In this document: positions 7,584 to 11,933 of the stretch, in pieces | Layout: every line of letters starts with the position of its first letter | Numbering within the stretch: position 1 is the stretch's first letter | Assembly: GCA_030917205.1 (NCBI GenBank) | Contig: JAUPVE010000010.1 | Location: forward strand, 1 to 12,222 | Source: Patescibacteria group bacterium | GTDB lineage: Bacteria; Patescibacteriota; Patescibacteriia; UBA1558; GWA2-36-10 | Direction: 5' to 3' | DNA: 12,222 nucleotides | The notes under the pieces: model-generated | The model's input: only the letters and a program-made list of their open reading frames with translations | What the model was told of the DNA's origin: nothing | Database searches by the model: none | Program-made: the position numbers and the translations under genes

Positions 7584-9335
7584 TTATTTTACCTGCGCCT
7601 TGATACGCCTGACGCCAGCGGAAGAAGACTCTTCTTTGATTATTTTGAAGCTACCAAGTTCAGCAGTGTTATCAACGTGTGGTCCACCGCAAATCTCTTT
7701 AGAAAAATCTCCCATAGTATATACTTTTACCTTGTCCCCATATTTATGTTCAAAGATGCCGATGGCGCCATACTCTTTGGCCTCAGCTACACTCATTTCT
7801 TGGTAGCTGACTGGCATTTTTTTATTAATTTGTTCATTGACTATGTCCTCTACTTTTTGGATTTGCTCAGGCGTCATTTTTTCTGGATGAGTAAAATCAA
7901 AACGCATTCTATCTTCGTTGATATTACTACCCCTTTGCTCGACATGCTCACCCAAGACCATCCTGAGGGCCTGTAGCATCAAATGAGCGGCAGTGTGGTG
8001 ACGCTTGGTGTTTTGCTTATCATCTGCTAAACCGCCTTTGAACATGCCGGCTGAGGCTGTGCGGGATAGGTCTTGATGTTTTTTAAACTCAGCTTCAAAT
8101 TCTTGGTTATTGATTTCTATATTATTTTCTCTAGCTAGCTCCTCCGTCATTTCTAGCGGAAAGCCATAGGTAGAAAATAAAACAAAGGCAGTTTTACCAT
8201 CAATAGTTTTTTGTTTAGCAAATTCACGCAAACCTTTTTCCAGAGTGCTGACAAATTTATTTTCTTCTTGCTCAATTTCTTTGTTAACAAAATCTTGATT
8301 CTTGATTAGTTCAGGATAATCTGGTCCATATTGTTTTATAATCAATGTAGTCAAAATTTTAGTAAAATTATTAGCGATACCTATAATCTTCGCAAAACGA
8401 ATGGCTCTTCTGATTAATCTGCGCAATACATAACCTTGATCTTTATTTGATGGAGCAACTCCATTATTATCGCCTAATATAAAAACTGCACTACGAATAT
8501 GATCAGCAACTATCCGAAAACTACGTTTGTCTTCTTCATATTTTTTGCCAGACAATTTTTCTAGTTCTTGAATAATCGGCCAAAATAATTCGGTTTTATA
8601 ATTATCATCAACACCATTTAAGACAGCCAAAGTTCTTTCTAGGCCCATGCCCGTGTCAATATTTTTTTGTTGGAGGGCAGTGAATTTATTATCAGCAGTT
8701 TTGTTGTACTCCATGAAAACATTATTCCAAATCTCTACCCAGTTTTTGTCCTCTGGATCAAAATTATCTGGTGTCTTATTTTGGTCACCAGTCCAATAAA
8801 AAATTTCTGTATCAGGGCCACAAGGTCCGGTGGTACCAGCTGGTCCCCACCAATTATCTTTGACGCCTAGTTTAGCTATTTTGGCATTTGCCAGACCTAA
8901 TGTCAGCCAATACTCAAAAGCGACCTTGTCTTCTGCGACATTTTCATCGCCTTGAAAAACTGAAACAGCTAGAAGTGCAGGATTAATTGCTAATGTTTTG
9001 GTCAAAAATTCCCAAGCAAAATCAATGGCTTTAATTTTATCATAATCACCCAAAGACCAATTACCAAGCATTTCAAAAAAAGTATGATGCGTGGTATCGC
9101 CGACTTCATCAATATCACCAGTGCGGATGCATTTTTGGACACTAGCTAGTCTAGTACCCTGGGGGTGTTTTTCACCCATCAAGTAGGGTACCAAGGGGTG
9201 CATACCGGCTGTGGTAAACAAAACAGTCGGGTCATTGTCAGGAATCAATGAAGCTGAGGCGATGATTTTATGATCTTTTGATTCAAAATATTTGAGAAAT
9301 TGATCTCTTAAGTCTTGAGCACTAAAAACAGACAT
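7584..9335 (-). CDS. alaS: Alanine--tRNA ligase, compact form
   Basis: A 583-residue AlaRS, against roughly 876 in E. coli. The class II catalytic core is at the N-terminus (TTAGMHPLVPYL, HHTFFEMLGNWSLGDY, GPAGTTGPCGPDTEIF, DTGMGLER), followed by the tRNA-binding helical region. The editing domain is present with zinc-type ligands H447, H451 (HTAAH), C549 and H553 (CGGPH). The protein ends shortly after AGVRRI, so the C-terminal C-Ala/oligomerisation domain is missing. The link between aminoacylation and editing parts is also very short (FKGGLADDKQNTKRHH), meaning the usual beta-barrel is absent. It charges tRNA-Ala and should still clear Ser- or Gly-tRNA-Ala. It is the first gene of a long operon, preceded by an AGGAG SD and a near-consensus promoter. 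Confidence 0.97.
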   Translation of the reverse strand: MSVFSAQDLRDQFLKYFESKDHKIIASASLIPDNDPTVLFTTAGMHPLVPYLMGEKHPQGTRLASVQKCIRTGDIDEVGDTTHHTFFEMLGNWSLGDYDKIKAIDFAWEFLTKTLAINPALLAVSVFQGDENVAEDKVAFEYWLTLGLANAKIAKLGVKDNWWGPAGTTGPCGPDTEIFYWTGDQNKTPDNFDPEDKNWVEIWNNVFMEYNKTADNKFTALQQKNIDTGMGLERTLAVLNGVDDNYKTELFWPIIQELEKLSGKKYEEDKRSFRIVADHIRSAVFILGDNNGVAPSNKDQGYVLRRLIRRAIRFAKIIGIANNFTKILTTLIIKQYGPDYPELIKNQDFVNKEIEQEENKFVSTLEKGLREFAKQKTIDGKTAFVLFSTYGFPLEMTEELARENNIEINNQEFEAEFKKHQDLSRTASAGMFKGGLADDKQNTKRHHTAAHLMLQALRMVLGEHVEQRGSNINEDRMRFDFTHPEKMTPEQIQKVEDIVNEQINKKMPVSYQEMSVAEAKEYGAIGIFEHKYGDKVKVYTMGDFSKEICGGPHVDNTAELGSFKIIKEESSSAGVRRIKAQVK

Positions 9336-9341
9336 ATTTTA

Positions 9342-9346
9342 TCTCC
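9342..9346 (-). promoter_or_regulatory. Ribosome binding site of alaS
   Basis: AGGAG on the minus strand, 6 nt ahead of the alaS ATG at 9335-9333. It supports this start and is one of only two clear SD sequences in the window. Confidence 0.75.
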
Positions 9347-9357
9347 TATTAACATGT

Positions 9358-9379
9358 AAATATACCTAAAATATACCTA
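9358..9379 (-). repeat. Perfect 11-bp tandem repeat across the alaS -10 and start site
   Basis: TAGGTATATTT occurs twice back to back (9369-9379 and 9358-9368 on the minus strand). The upstream copy contains the -10 box and the downstream copy covers the predicted start site. It could be a regulator site or simply a duplicated -10. Confidence 0.8.
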
Positions 9380-9398
9380 TTTTTGGGTAAAAAGTCAA
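9370..9398 (-). promoter_or_regulatory. Sigma-70-type promoter of the alaS operon
   Basis: On the minus strand TTGACT (9393-9398) and TATATT (9370-9375) are separated by exactly 17 bp. Transcription would begin near 9363, giving a leader of about 28 nt before alaS. The whole operon down to position 1 could be read from here, since no other promoter or terminator is evident inside it. Confidence 0.75.
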
Positions 9399-9422
9399 CG
9401 ATTAATTTGATCAAAACTAAAT

Positions 9423-9454
9423 AAAAAAAGACCTCCGTGCAATCGCATAGAGGT
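9423..9454 (-). terminator. Rho-independent terminator of tRNA-like unit A
   Basis: The minus strand folds ACCTCTATGC / GCACGGAGGT (10 pairs with one mismatch and one wobble) around GATT (9431-9454), followed by CTTTTTTTAT. It closely resembles the terminator of unit B (9684-9721) in arm sequence and tail, which suggests the two units share an origin. It lies just upstream of the alaS promoter and so insulates the operon. Confidence 0.85.
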
Positions 9455-9464
9455 TGAAAGTAGG

Positions 9465-9538
9465 AGACTGTGTCGCCCAACAACTAATAGCCGCGGTATT
9501 GGGCCCGCCGAAACCAGTTGTCTGAGACGACACAGTCT
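9465..9538 (-). ncRNA. Structured hairpin segment between tRNA-like A and its terminator
   Basis: A perfect 11-bp inverted repeat, AGACTGTGTCG (9465-9475) against CGACACAGTCT (9528-9538), encloses a second perfect helix, ACAACT/AGTTGT (9480-9485 with 9516-9521), and a GC-rich centre with further small helices. It is absent from the otherwise parallel unit B, where the CCAAGTTCTTTGG element leads almost directly to the terminator. It is transcribed, if at all, as the 3' part of unit A. I do not recognise the RNA. Confidence 0.6.
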
Positions 9539-9543
9539 TTTAG

Positions 9544-9556
9544 CCAAAGAACTTGG
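9544..9556 (-). repeat. 13-bp repeat at the 3' end of tRNA-like A (copy 1)
   Basis: CCAAGTTCTTTGG on the minus strand, identical to copy 2 at 9726-9738. Its first three bases are the encoded CCA end. It can form a short CCAA/TTGG hairpin, so it may mark a 3'-processing site. Confidence 0.8.
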
Positions 9557-9628
9557 TGGGGATAGCAGGACTCGAACCTGCAAAAAATCGTCCTGTAGAC
9601 GAGTGCGTTTACATTTCGCCATATCCCC
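9554..9628 (-). tRNA. tRNA-like gene A, non-canonical (tRNA-Leu-like body, apparent anticodon ACA)
   Basis: A 75-nt cloverleaf with encoded CCA. The acceptor GGGGATA/TATCCCC is 7 perfect pairs with discriminator A, and the T arm GCAGG-TTCGAGT-CCTGC is fully canonical. The anticodon arm reads TCGT-CTACAGG-ACGA, giving T33 and anticodon ACA, nominally Cys UGU. The D arm (GCG-AAATGTAAA-CGC) lacks the GG pair needed for D-loop/T-loop contact, and the variable region is a 5-nt T run. The start (ATATGGCGAAAT) and T arm resemble tRNA-Leu, but the long Leu variable arm is absent, and A73 with ACA does not fit bacterial tRNA-Cys. It could be a specialised or degenerate tRNA. Its promoter lies 14-41 bp upstream and its terminator is at 9423-9454. 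Confidence 0.6.
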
Positions 9629-9641
9629 ACTCAGGTGAAAT

Positions 9642-9669
9642 ATAATAACATAAGTTTGAAATTTGTCAA
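9642..9669 (-). promoter_or_regulatory. Promoter of tRNA-like unit A
   Basis: On the minus strand TTGACA (9664-9669), 16 bp, TATTAT (9642-9647) with a TG one base upstream (extended -10). The start would be near 9635, leaving only a few leader bases before the acceptor stem. The -35 is followed by AAT, as in three other units of this array. Confidence 0.8.
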
Positions 9670-9683
9670 TAATGATTGGCATT

Positions 9684-9721
9684 TAAAAAATAAAAAGACC
9701 TCCATACGTGTGTATGGAGGT
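9684..9721 (-). terminator. Rho-independent terminator of tRNA-like unit B
   Basis: A perfect 10-bp stem, ACCTCCATAC/GTATGGAGGT with loop ACAC (9698-9721), followed on the minus strand by CTTTTTATTTTTT. This is the strongest terminator of the array. Confidence 0.92.
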
Positions 9722-9725
9722 GTAA

Positions 9726-9738
9726 CCAAAGAACTTGG
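9726..9738 (-). repeat. 13-bp repeat at the 3' end of tRNA-like B (copy 2)
   Basis: CCAAGTTCTTTGG again overlaps the encoded CCA, exactly as in copy 1 at 9544-9556. The two tRNA-like bodies differ, so this shared flank together with the shared terminator type indicates a common cassette. Confidence 0.8.
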
Positions 9739-9822
9739 CGGGGGACGGTAGGGATTACCCACCACCTCTTCCATGGTAGAGAGGCGCTCTTATGCCGAGG
9801 CACATGAGCTATTTTGTCCCCC
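9736..9822 (-). tRNA. tRNA-like gene B, strongly non-canonical (tRNA-Gly-like remnants)
   Basis: An 87-nt cloverleaf-like RNA with encoded CCA. The acceptor GGGGGAC/GTCCCCC is 7 perfect pairs with discriminator G. The remnants TAGCTCA and AGAGCGCCTCTCT recall tRNA-Gly, but the interior is wrong for a translating tRNA. The D arm is a long hairpin (GCTC-A-TGTGC-CTCG-GCATA-A-GAGC) without a GG loop. The anticodon arm has a 10-nt loop (CCTCT-CTACCATGGA-AGAGG). The T arm is 5 bp with a 7-nt loop, GTAATCC, lacking TTC and having GT at the 54-55 positions. No anticodon can be assigned safely. It may be a pseudogene, but the intact acceptor, CCA, promoter and terminator argue for a retained product. 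A non-ribosomal tRNA role is a speculation. Confidence 0.5.
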
Positions 9823-9834
9823 ACTAAGATTTAT

Positions 9835-9862
9835 ATATTAACAATATTGTAAAATTTGTCAA
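9835..9862 (-). promoter_or_regulatory. Promoter of tRNA-like unit B
   Basis: On the minus strand TTGACA (9857-9862), 16 bp, TAATAT (9835-9840). The start near 9828 is about 6 nt before the acceptor stem. The -35 region reads TTGACAAAT. Confidence 0.75.
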
Positions 9863-9885
9863 TAGTGGACATATGCCTGAGCAAT

Positions 9886-9915
9886 AAAAAAACCGCCTTT
9901 ATTTAGCGATTTTTT
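9886..9915 (-). terminator. Terminator hairpin of a nearly empty transcription unit
   Basis: The minus strand pairs AAAAAATCGC with GCGGTTTTTT (10 pairs including one G-U) around TAAATAAAG. The plus strand could also use it, with one C-A mismatch. It follows the promoter at 9927-9956 with almost nothing in between. Confidence 0.7.
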
Positions 9916-9926
9916 AGATTTAAAGT

Positions 9927-9956
9927 ATATTAGACAATATTTACAAAATATGTCAA
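9927..9956 (-). promoter_or_regulatory. Promoter reading straight into the terminator at 9886-9915
   Basis: On the minus strand TTGACA (9951-9956), 18 bp, TAATAT (9927-9932). A start near 9920 would give an RNA of roughly 35 nt that is essentially only the terminator hairpin. Confidence 0.55.
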
Positions 9957-10125
9957 GGCTATAAATAAAGCTTTGAATACTTGGCAAAAAAGCTTTTTTT
10001 ATAAAAACGCTCAAAATTTGAGCCTTTGTAGCTGTATATCAGTCTATATAGTATTTTTATTCTTCTTATATTAGCCATATAGTATCTCTATATAATAAAA
10101 TACGTTTCAGAAGCCAAAAAGTTAC
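9957..10125. other. AT-rich spacer without a convincing gene
   Basis: Together with the flanking unit at 9863-9956 this is a gap of about 300 bp without a protein gene. It holds a dyad GCTCAAAATTTGAGC (10009-10023), which on the minus strand is followed by GTTTTTAT and could be a weak terminator. It also holds a perfect palindrome AAAAAAGCTTTTTT (9986-9999) and two copies of ATATAGTAT (10046-10054, 10077-10085). A 39-codon minus-strand frame (10078-9959) has no support beyond being open. Confidence 0.5.
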
Positions 10126-10165
10126 AGTAAAAAAGAAAAGACCCCGCAAGATTGTGCTTACGGGG
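10126..10165 (-). terminator. Rho-independent terminator of the ~270-nt structured RNA
   Basis: The minus strand forms a 9-bp stem, CCCCGTAAG/CTTGCGGGG with loop CACAAT (10142-10165), followed by TCTTTTCTTTTTT. Confidence 0.92.
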
Positions 10166-10411
10166 CCTGATACAGGGGTCTGGGCGATGTTGCTAGACGC
10201 AACACAGGTCGCGCTCTCGTCAGAGCAGAATGCAGGTAACATGGCCTGCTTTCATCGCACCTGTTGGTCGCATCGTTGATGTCAGTATAGCTGAGCATCG
10301 CCCCAGACCCGAGAAGTGGATCGCCGTTTAGTACCTTACTAAAGCACAGTAGGAGCGCAAATGCCTCAACTTACTTTATAGGGGTAACTTACAGCGACCC
10401 AAAATGAACGA
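10142..10411 (-). ncRNA. Structured RNA of about 270 nt, family not recognised
   Basis: It is bounded by a consensus promoter and a strong terminator. The 5' domain (about 10320-10405) is closed by GGGTCGC/GCGATCC (7 bp with one G-U) and contains hairpin TTTAGTA-AGG-TACTAAA and two copies of GTAAGTT. The 3' domain (10176-10310) is closed by a 14-bp helix, GGGTCTGGG(G)CGATG with CATCGCCCAGACCC, one G bulged. It holds several arms: TCAG-CTATA-CTGA, ACAGGT/ACCTGT, GCAGG-CCATGTTA-CCTGC and GCTCT-GACG-AGAGC. The sequence is GC-rich against an AT-rich background, with no SD and no credible ORF. I looked for hallmarks of tmRNA (T arm plus CCA), RNase P RNA (GAGGAAAGTC-like core) and SRP RNA (GGAAGGAAGC-like loop) and found none. 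Function unknown. Confidence 0.75.
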
Positions 10412-10417
10412 AATAGT

Positions 10418-10445
10418 ATTATACACTATTATATATATTTGTCAA
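10418..10445 (-). promoter_or_regulatory. Consensus promoter of the ~270-nt structured RNA
   Basis: Perfect TTGACA (10440-10445) and perfect TATAAT (10418-10423) on the minus strand, 16 bp apart. The predicted start is near 10411. It is the best match to the sigma-70 consensus in the window, so the RNA should be abundant. Confidence 0.9.
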
Positions 10446-10485
10446 GGGCAAGGCTAAAGTTACGATATTATTTTAAATAAAAGTA

Positions 10486-10530
10486 AAGAGCCTCGTAGAG
10501 CTTTGCGCGAGCAAAGATTACGAGGCTCTT
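10486..10530 (-). terminator. Terminator-like hairpin of the ~195-nt RNA
   Basis: A perfect 12-bp inverted repeat, AAGAGCCTCGTA (10486-10497) with TACGAGGCTCTT (10519-10530), encloses a second 6-bp helix, CTTTGC/GCAAAG (10501-10516). On the minus strand it is followed by a weak T tail (TACTTTTATTT). Read on the plus strand the inner loop is GCGA, a GNRA tetraloop, but there is no plus-strand T tail. Confidence 0.75.
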
Positions 10531-10682
10531 GGTTCAATCCCGGGAACAAACAGGTCCGAGGTGGCTTTTTGGGGATCCTTTCTTAGCAAAAGGTGTTTTT
10601 TAGGTCGTGTCGGATCCTGATTGAAAGCTACGCTGGAGCCTGCGAGTCCCCGGGATCTTCAAAAACGAAGTGTACAAGGTAG
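10486..10682 (-). ncRNA. Structured RNA of about 195 nt, family not recognised (6S-like rod possible)
   Basis: It runs from a predicted start near 10682 to the terminator at 10486-10530. A 5' hairpin, CTTC-GTTTT-GAAG, precedes a rod-like body closed by ATCCCGGGGAC (10646-10656) against GTTCCCGGGAT (10537-10547), 11 pairs with one G-U. Further in are CAGG(C)TCC/GGACCTG, GTAGCTTT against AAAAGCCAC, and a GGATCC/GGATCC helix that caps an A-rich loop with a CTTT/AAAG hairpin. A long interrupted rod of this size resembles 6S RNA in general shape, but I see no decisive 6S signature. It begins just after mnmA and has its own promoter. Confidence 0.65.
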
Positions 10683-10688
10683 ATAGTA

Positions 10689-10717
10689 ATATTAATCCTA
10701 TGTTTTATATTTGTCAA
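10689..10717 (-). promoter_or_regulatory. Promoter of the ~195-nt structured RNA
   Basis: On the minus strand TTGACA (10712-10717), 17 bp, TAATAT (10689-10694). The -35 lies only about 12 bp after the mnmA stop. I see no terminator between mnmA and this RNA, so mnmA transcripts may also run into it. Confidence 0.75.
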
Positions 10718-10729
10718 CAGCTTTTAAAT

Positions 10730-11773
10730 TTAGACTATGGTGGCACTCGCGATGAGCTGATTCTTTTTGTAAATTGCGACAATTTGACCACTGGCTACGC
10801 CTTTTTGGGGCTTGATGAAATCAAGAGTTTTTGCATTAAGTATGACATCCTGATCTTCTTGTCGGTAGCGTATTTTGGCTTGAGCTTTGAATGGTAGTGG
10901 GTATTTCTGGCCTAGCCAATGAATATCGGTGATGTGAATTTGTTTGCTATACAAAACAGCATCCCCTTCTTTAGCTACTACTAAAATATTTTTTTTAAGA
11001 TCCTTTTTTTGGATAAACCAAGGACCGTTGGATATATCCAAACCTTTTCTCTGGCCAATTGTATAGTACCAAATACCATCATGTTGACCAAGTTTATTGC
11101 CCTCTGTATCCAAAATATCACCTTTTTTTGGTTTTATTTTTTGGGCTAAAAATGTTTTTAAATTGATTTTACCAATAAAGCAAATACCTTGACTATCTGG
11201 ACGCTCAGCATTGACTAGTTTGGCTTGCTTGGCTATCTGGCGCACTTTTGGTTTAGCTAGGTGACCAATCGGAAAGAGGCTCGAAGATAACTGCTTTTGA
11301 TTCAAACCAGATAGAAAATAAGATTGATCTTTGTTTGGATCTAGACCTTTTAAGAGCTGATAAAAATTGCCGGACTTTTTCACGCGAGCATAGTGACCAG
11401 TGGCTATTTTATCAAAACCAAGTTTTTTTGCTTTGGCTAAAAAAAGTTTAAATTTAATTTCATTGTTACACAAAACATCAGGATTTGGCGTCTGACCATT
11501 TTTGTAAGTTTCAAATATGTAATTAACTACTTTGTCATGATACTCTTTTTCGAAGTTAAAAGTATGAATCGGCACATGGAGCTGGGCCGCAATCCGATAG
11601 GCCATAATTCTATCCTCTTTCCAGGGACATTCACCTTTGAGATTGACCTTGGCAGAGAAATTTTGCATAAAAGCTGCCTCCACATAATAACCTTGTTTTT
11701 TGAGTAAATACAAAGCTACAGCGCTATCAACACCGCCAGATAAAGCAACTAAAATTTTATCTTTTTTGGTCAT
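10730..11773 (-). CDS. mnmA: tRNA-specific 2-thiouridylase MnmA
   Basis: A 347-residue MnmA, which thiolates U34 of tRNA-Lys, -Glu and -Gln using ATP and a persulfide sulfur donor. The PP-loop is SGGVDSAV (13-20). The catalytic Cys lies in PDVLCNNEIKF, and the second Cys in DSQGICFIG. Conserved stretches ATGHYAR, DQSYFL and YTIGQRKGL are intact, and the length is close to the usual 350-370. The C-terminal beta-barrel part is present. It is transcribed alone toward the RNA array, with its own promoter on the divergent side. The predicted leader is very short (about 5 nt) and there is no SD. Confidence 0.97.
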   Translation of the reverse strand: MTKKDKILVALSGGVDSAVALYLLKKQGYYVEAAFMQNFSAKVNLKGECPWKEDRIMAYRIAAQLHVPIHTFNFEKEYHDKVVNYIFETYKNGQTPNPDVLCNNEIKFKLFLAKAKKLGFDKIATGHYARVKKSGNFYQLLKGLDPNKDQSYFLSGLNQKQLSSSLFPIGHLAKPKVRQIAKQAKLVNAERPDSQGICFIGKINLKTFLAQKIKPKKGDILDTEGNKLGQHDGIWYYTIGQRKGLDISNGPWFIQKKDLKKNILVVAKEGDAVLYSKQIHITDIHWLGQKYPLPFKAQAKIRYRQEDQDVILNAKTLDFIKPQKGVASGQIVAIYKKNQLIASATIV

Positions 11774-11784
11774 AATTATCTTAT

Positions 11785-11813
11785 AAACTAATCTTTTTTC
11801 TCCAAAATGTCAA
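11785..11813 (-). promoter_or_regulatory. Promoter of mnmA
   Basis: On the minus strand TTGACA (11808-11813), 17 bp, TAGTTT (11785-11790). The start near 11778 would give a nearly leaderless message. The -10 is poor, so the start is uncertain. The -35 lies 11 bp from the divergent plus-strand -35. Confidence 0.55.
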
Positions 11814-11824
11814 TTAATATGAGA

Positions 11825-11853
11825 TTGACCTTTTACACTAAAAGGAGTATTTT
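11825..11853 (+). promoter_or_regulatory. Divergent promoter of the 91-residue protein gene
   Basis: TTGACC (11825-11830), 17 bp, TATTTT (11848-11853). The start near 11860 gives a leader of about 74 nt. The two divergent -35 boxes form an inverted repeat, GTCAAT/ATTGAC. Confidence 0.6.
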
Positions 11854-11902
11854 ATACTTAATTAACTGTTCTTGCCTTTGTCCATACGGCCTTGTAAAAC
11901 CC

Positions 11903-11929
11903 CACCTGAAAGTGTTTTTTGAGGAGGTG
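11903..11929 (+). promoter_or_regulatory. Strong SD with a possible pairing partner upstream
   Basis: GAGGAGGT (11921-11928) lies 5 nt before the ATG at 11934 and decides this start over an in-frame TTG at 11919. CACCT at 11903-11907 could pair with AGGTG at 11925-11929 and partly hide the SD; with only 5 bp and a 17-nt loop this is weak. Confidence 0.6.
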
Positions 11930-11933
11930 TGAC

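Noticed and set aside
9465..9538. Insertion sequence or CRISPR repeat
   Set aside because: There is no transposase, no target duplication that I can see, and no regularly spaced repeats or spacers.
9395..9682. 95-codon minus-strand ORF
   Set aside because: It lies across tRNA-like A, the inverted-repeat hairpin and the terminator; its start is upstream of the tRNA promoter and the peptide has no protein-like pattern.
9986..9999. Palindrome AAAAAAGCTTTTTT as a terminator
   Set aside because: It has no loop and no GC-rich stem; it is more likely low-complexity AT sequence.
9959..10078. 39-residue basic ORF on the minus strand (starts MANIRRIKILYRLIY)
   Set aside because: Such a short open frame is expected by chance in AT-rich DNA; the Lys/Ile/Tyr-rich composition is what random AT-rich sequence gives, and the SD and promoter are weak.
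10142..10682. tmRNA, RNase P RNA or SRP RNA
   Set aside because: I looked for the tRNA-like 3' end with CCA, the GAGGAAAGTC-like RNase P core and the GGAAGGAAGC-like SRP loop on both strands and saw none; only a model search could exclude diverged forms.
10670..10897. 75-codon plus-strand ORF
   Set aside because: It mostly overlaps the 3' end of mnmA in antisense and the promoter of the 195-nt RNA; no SD.
11919..11933. TTG start five codons upstream of the 91-residue protein
   Set aside because: It would place the SD inside the coding region; the ATG at 11934 has ideal SD spacing.
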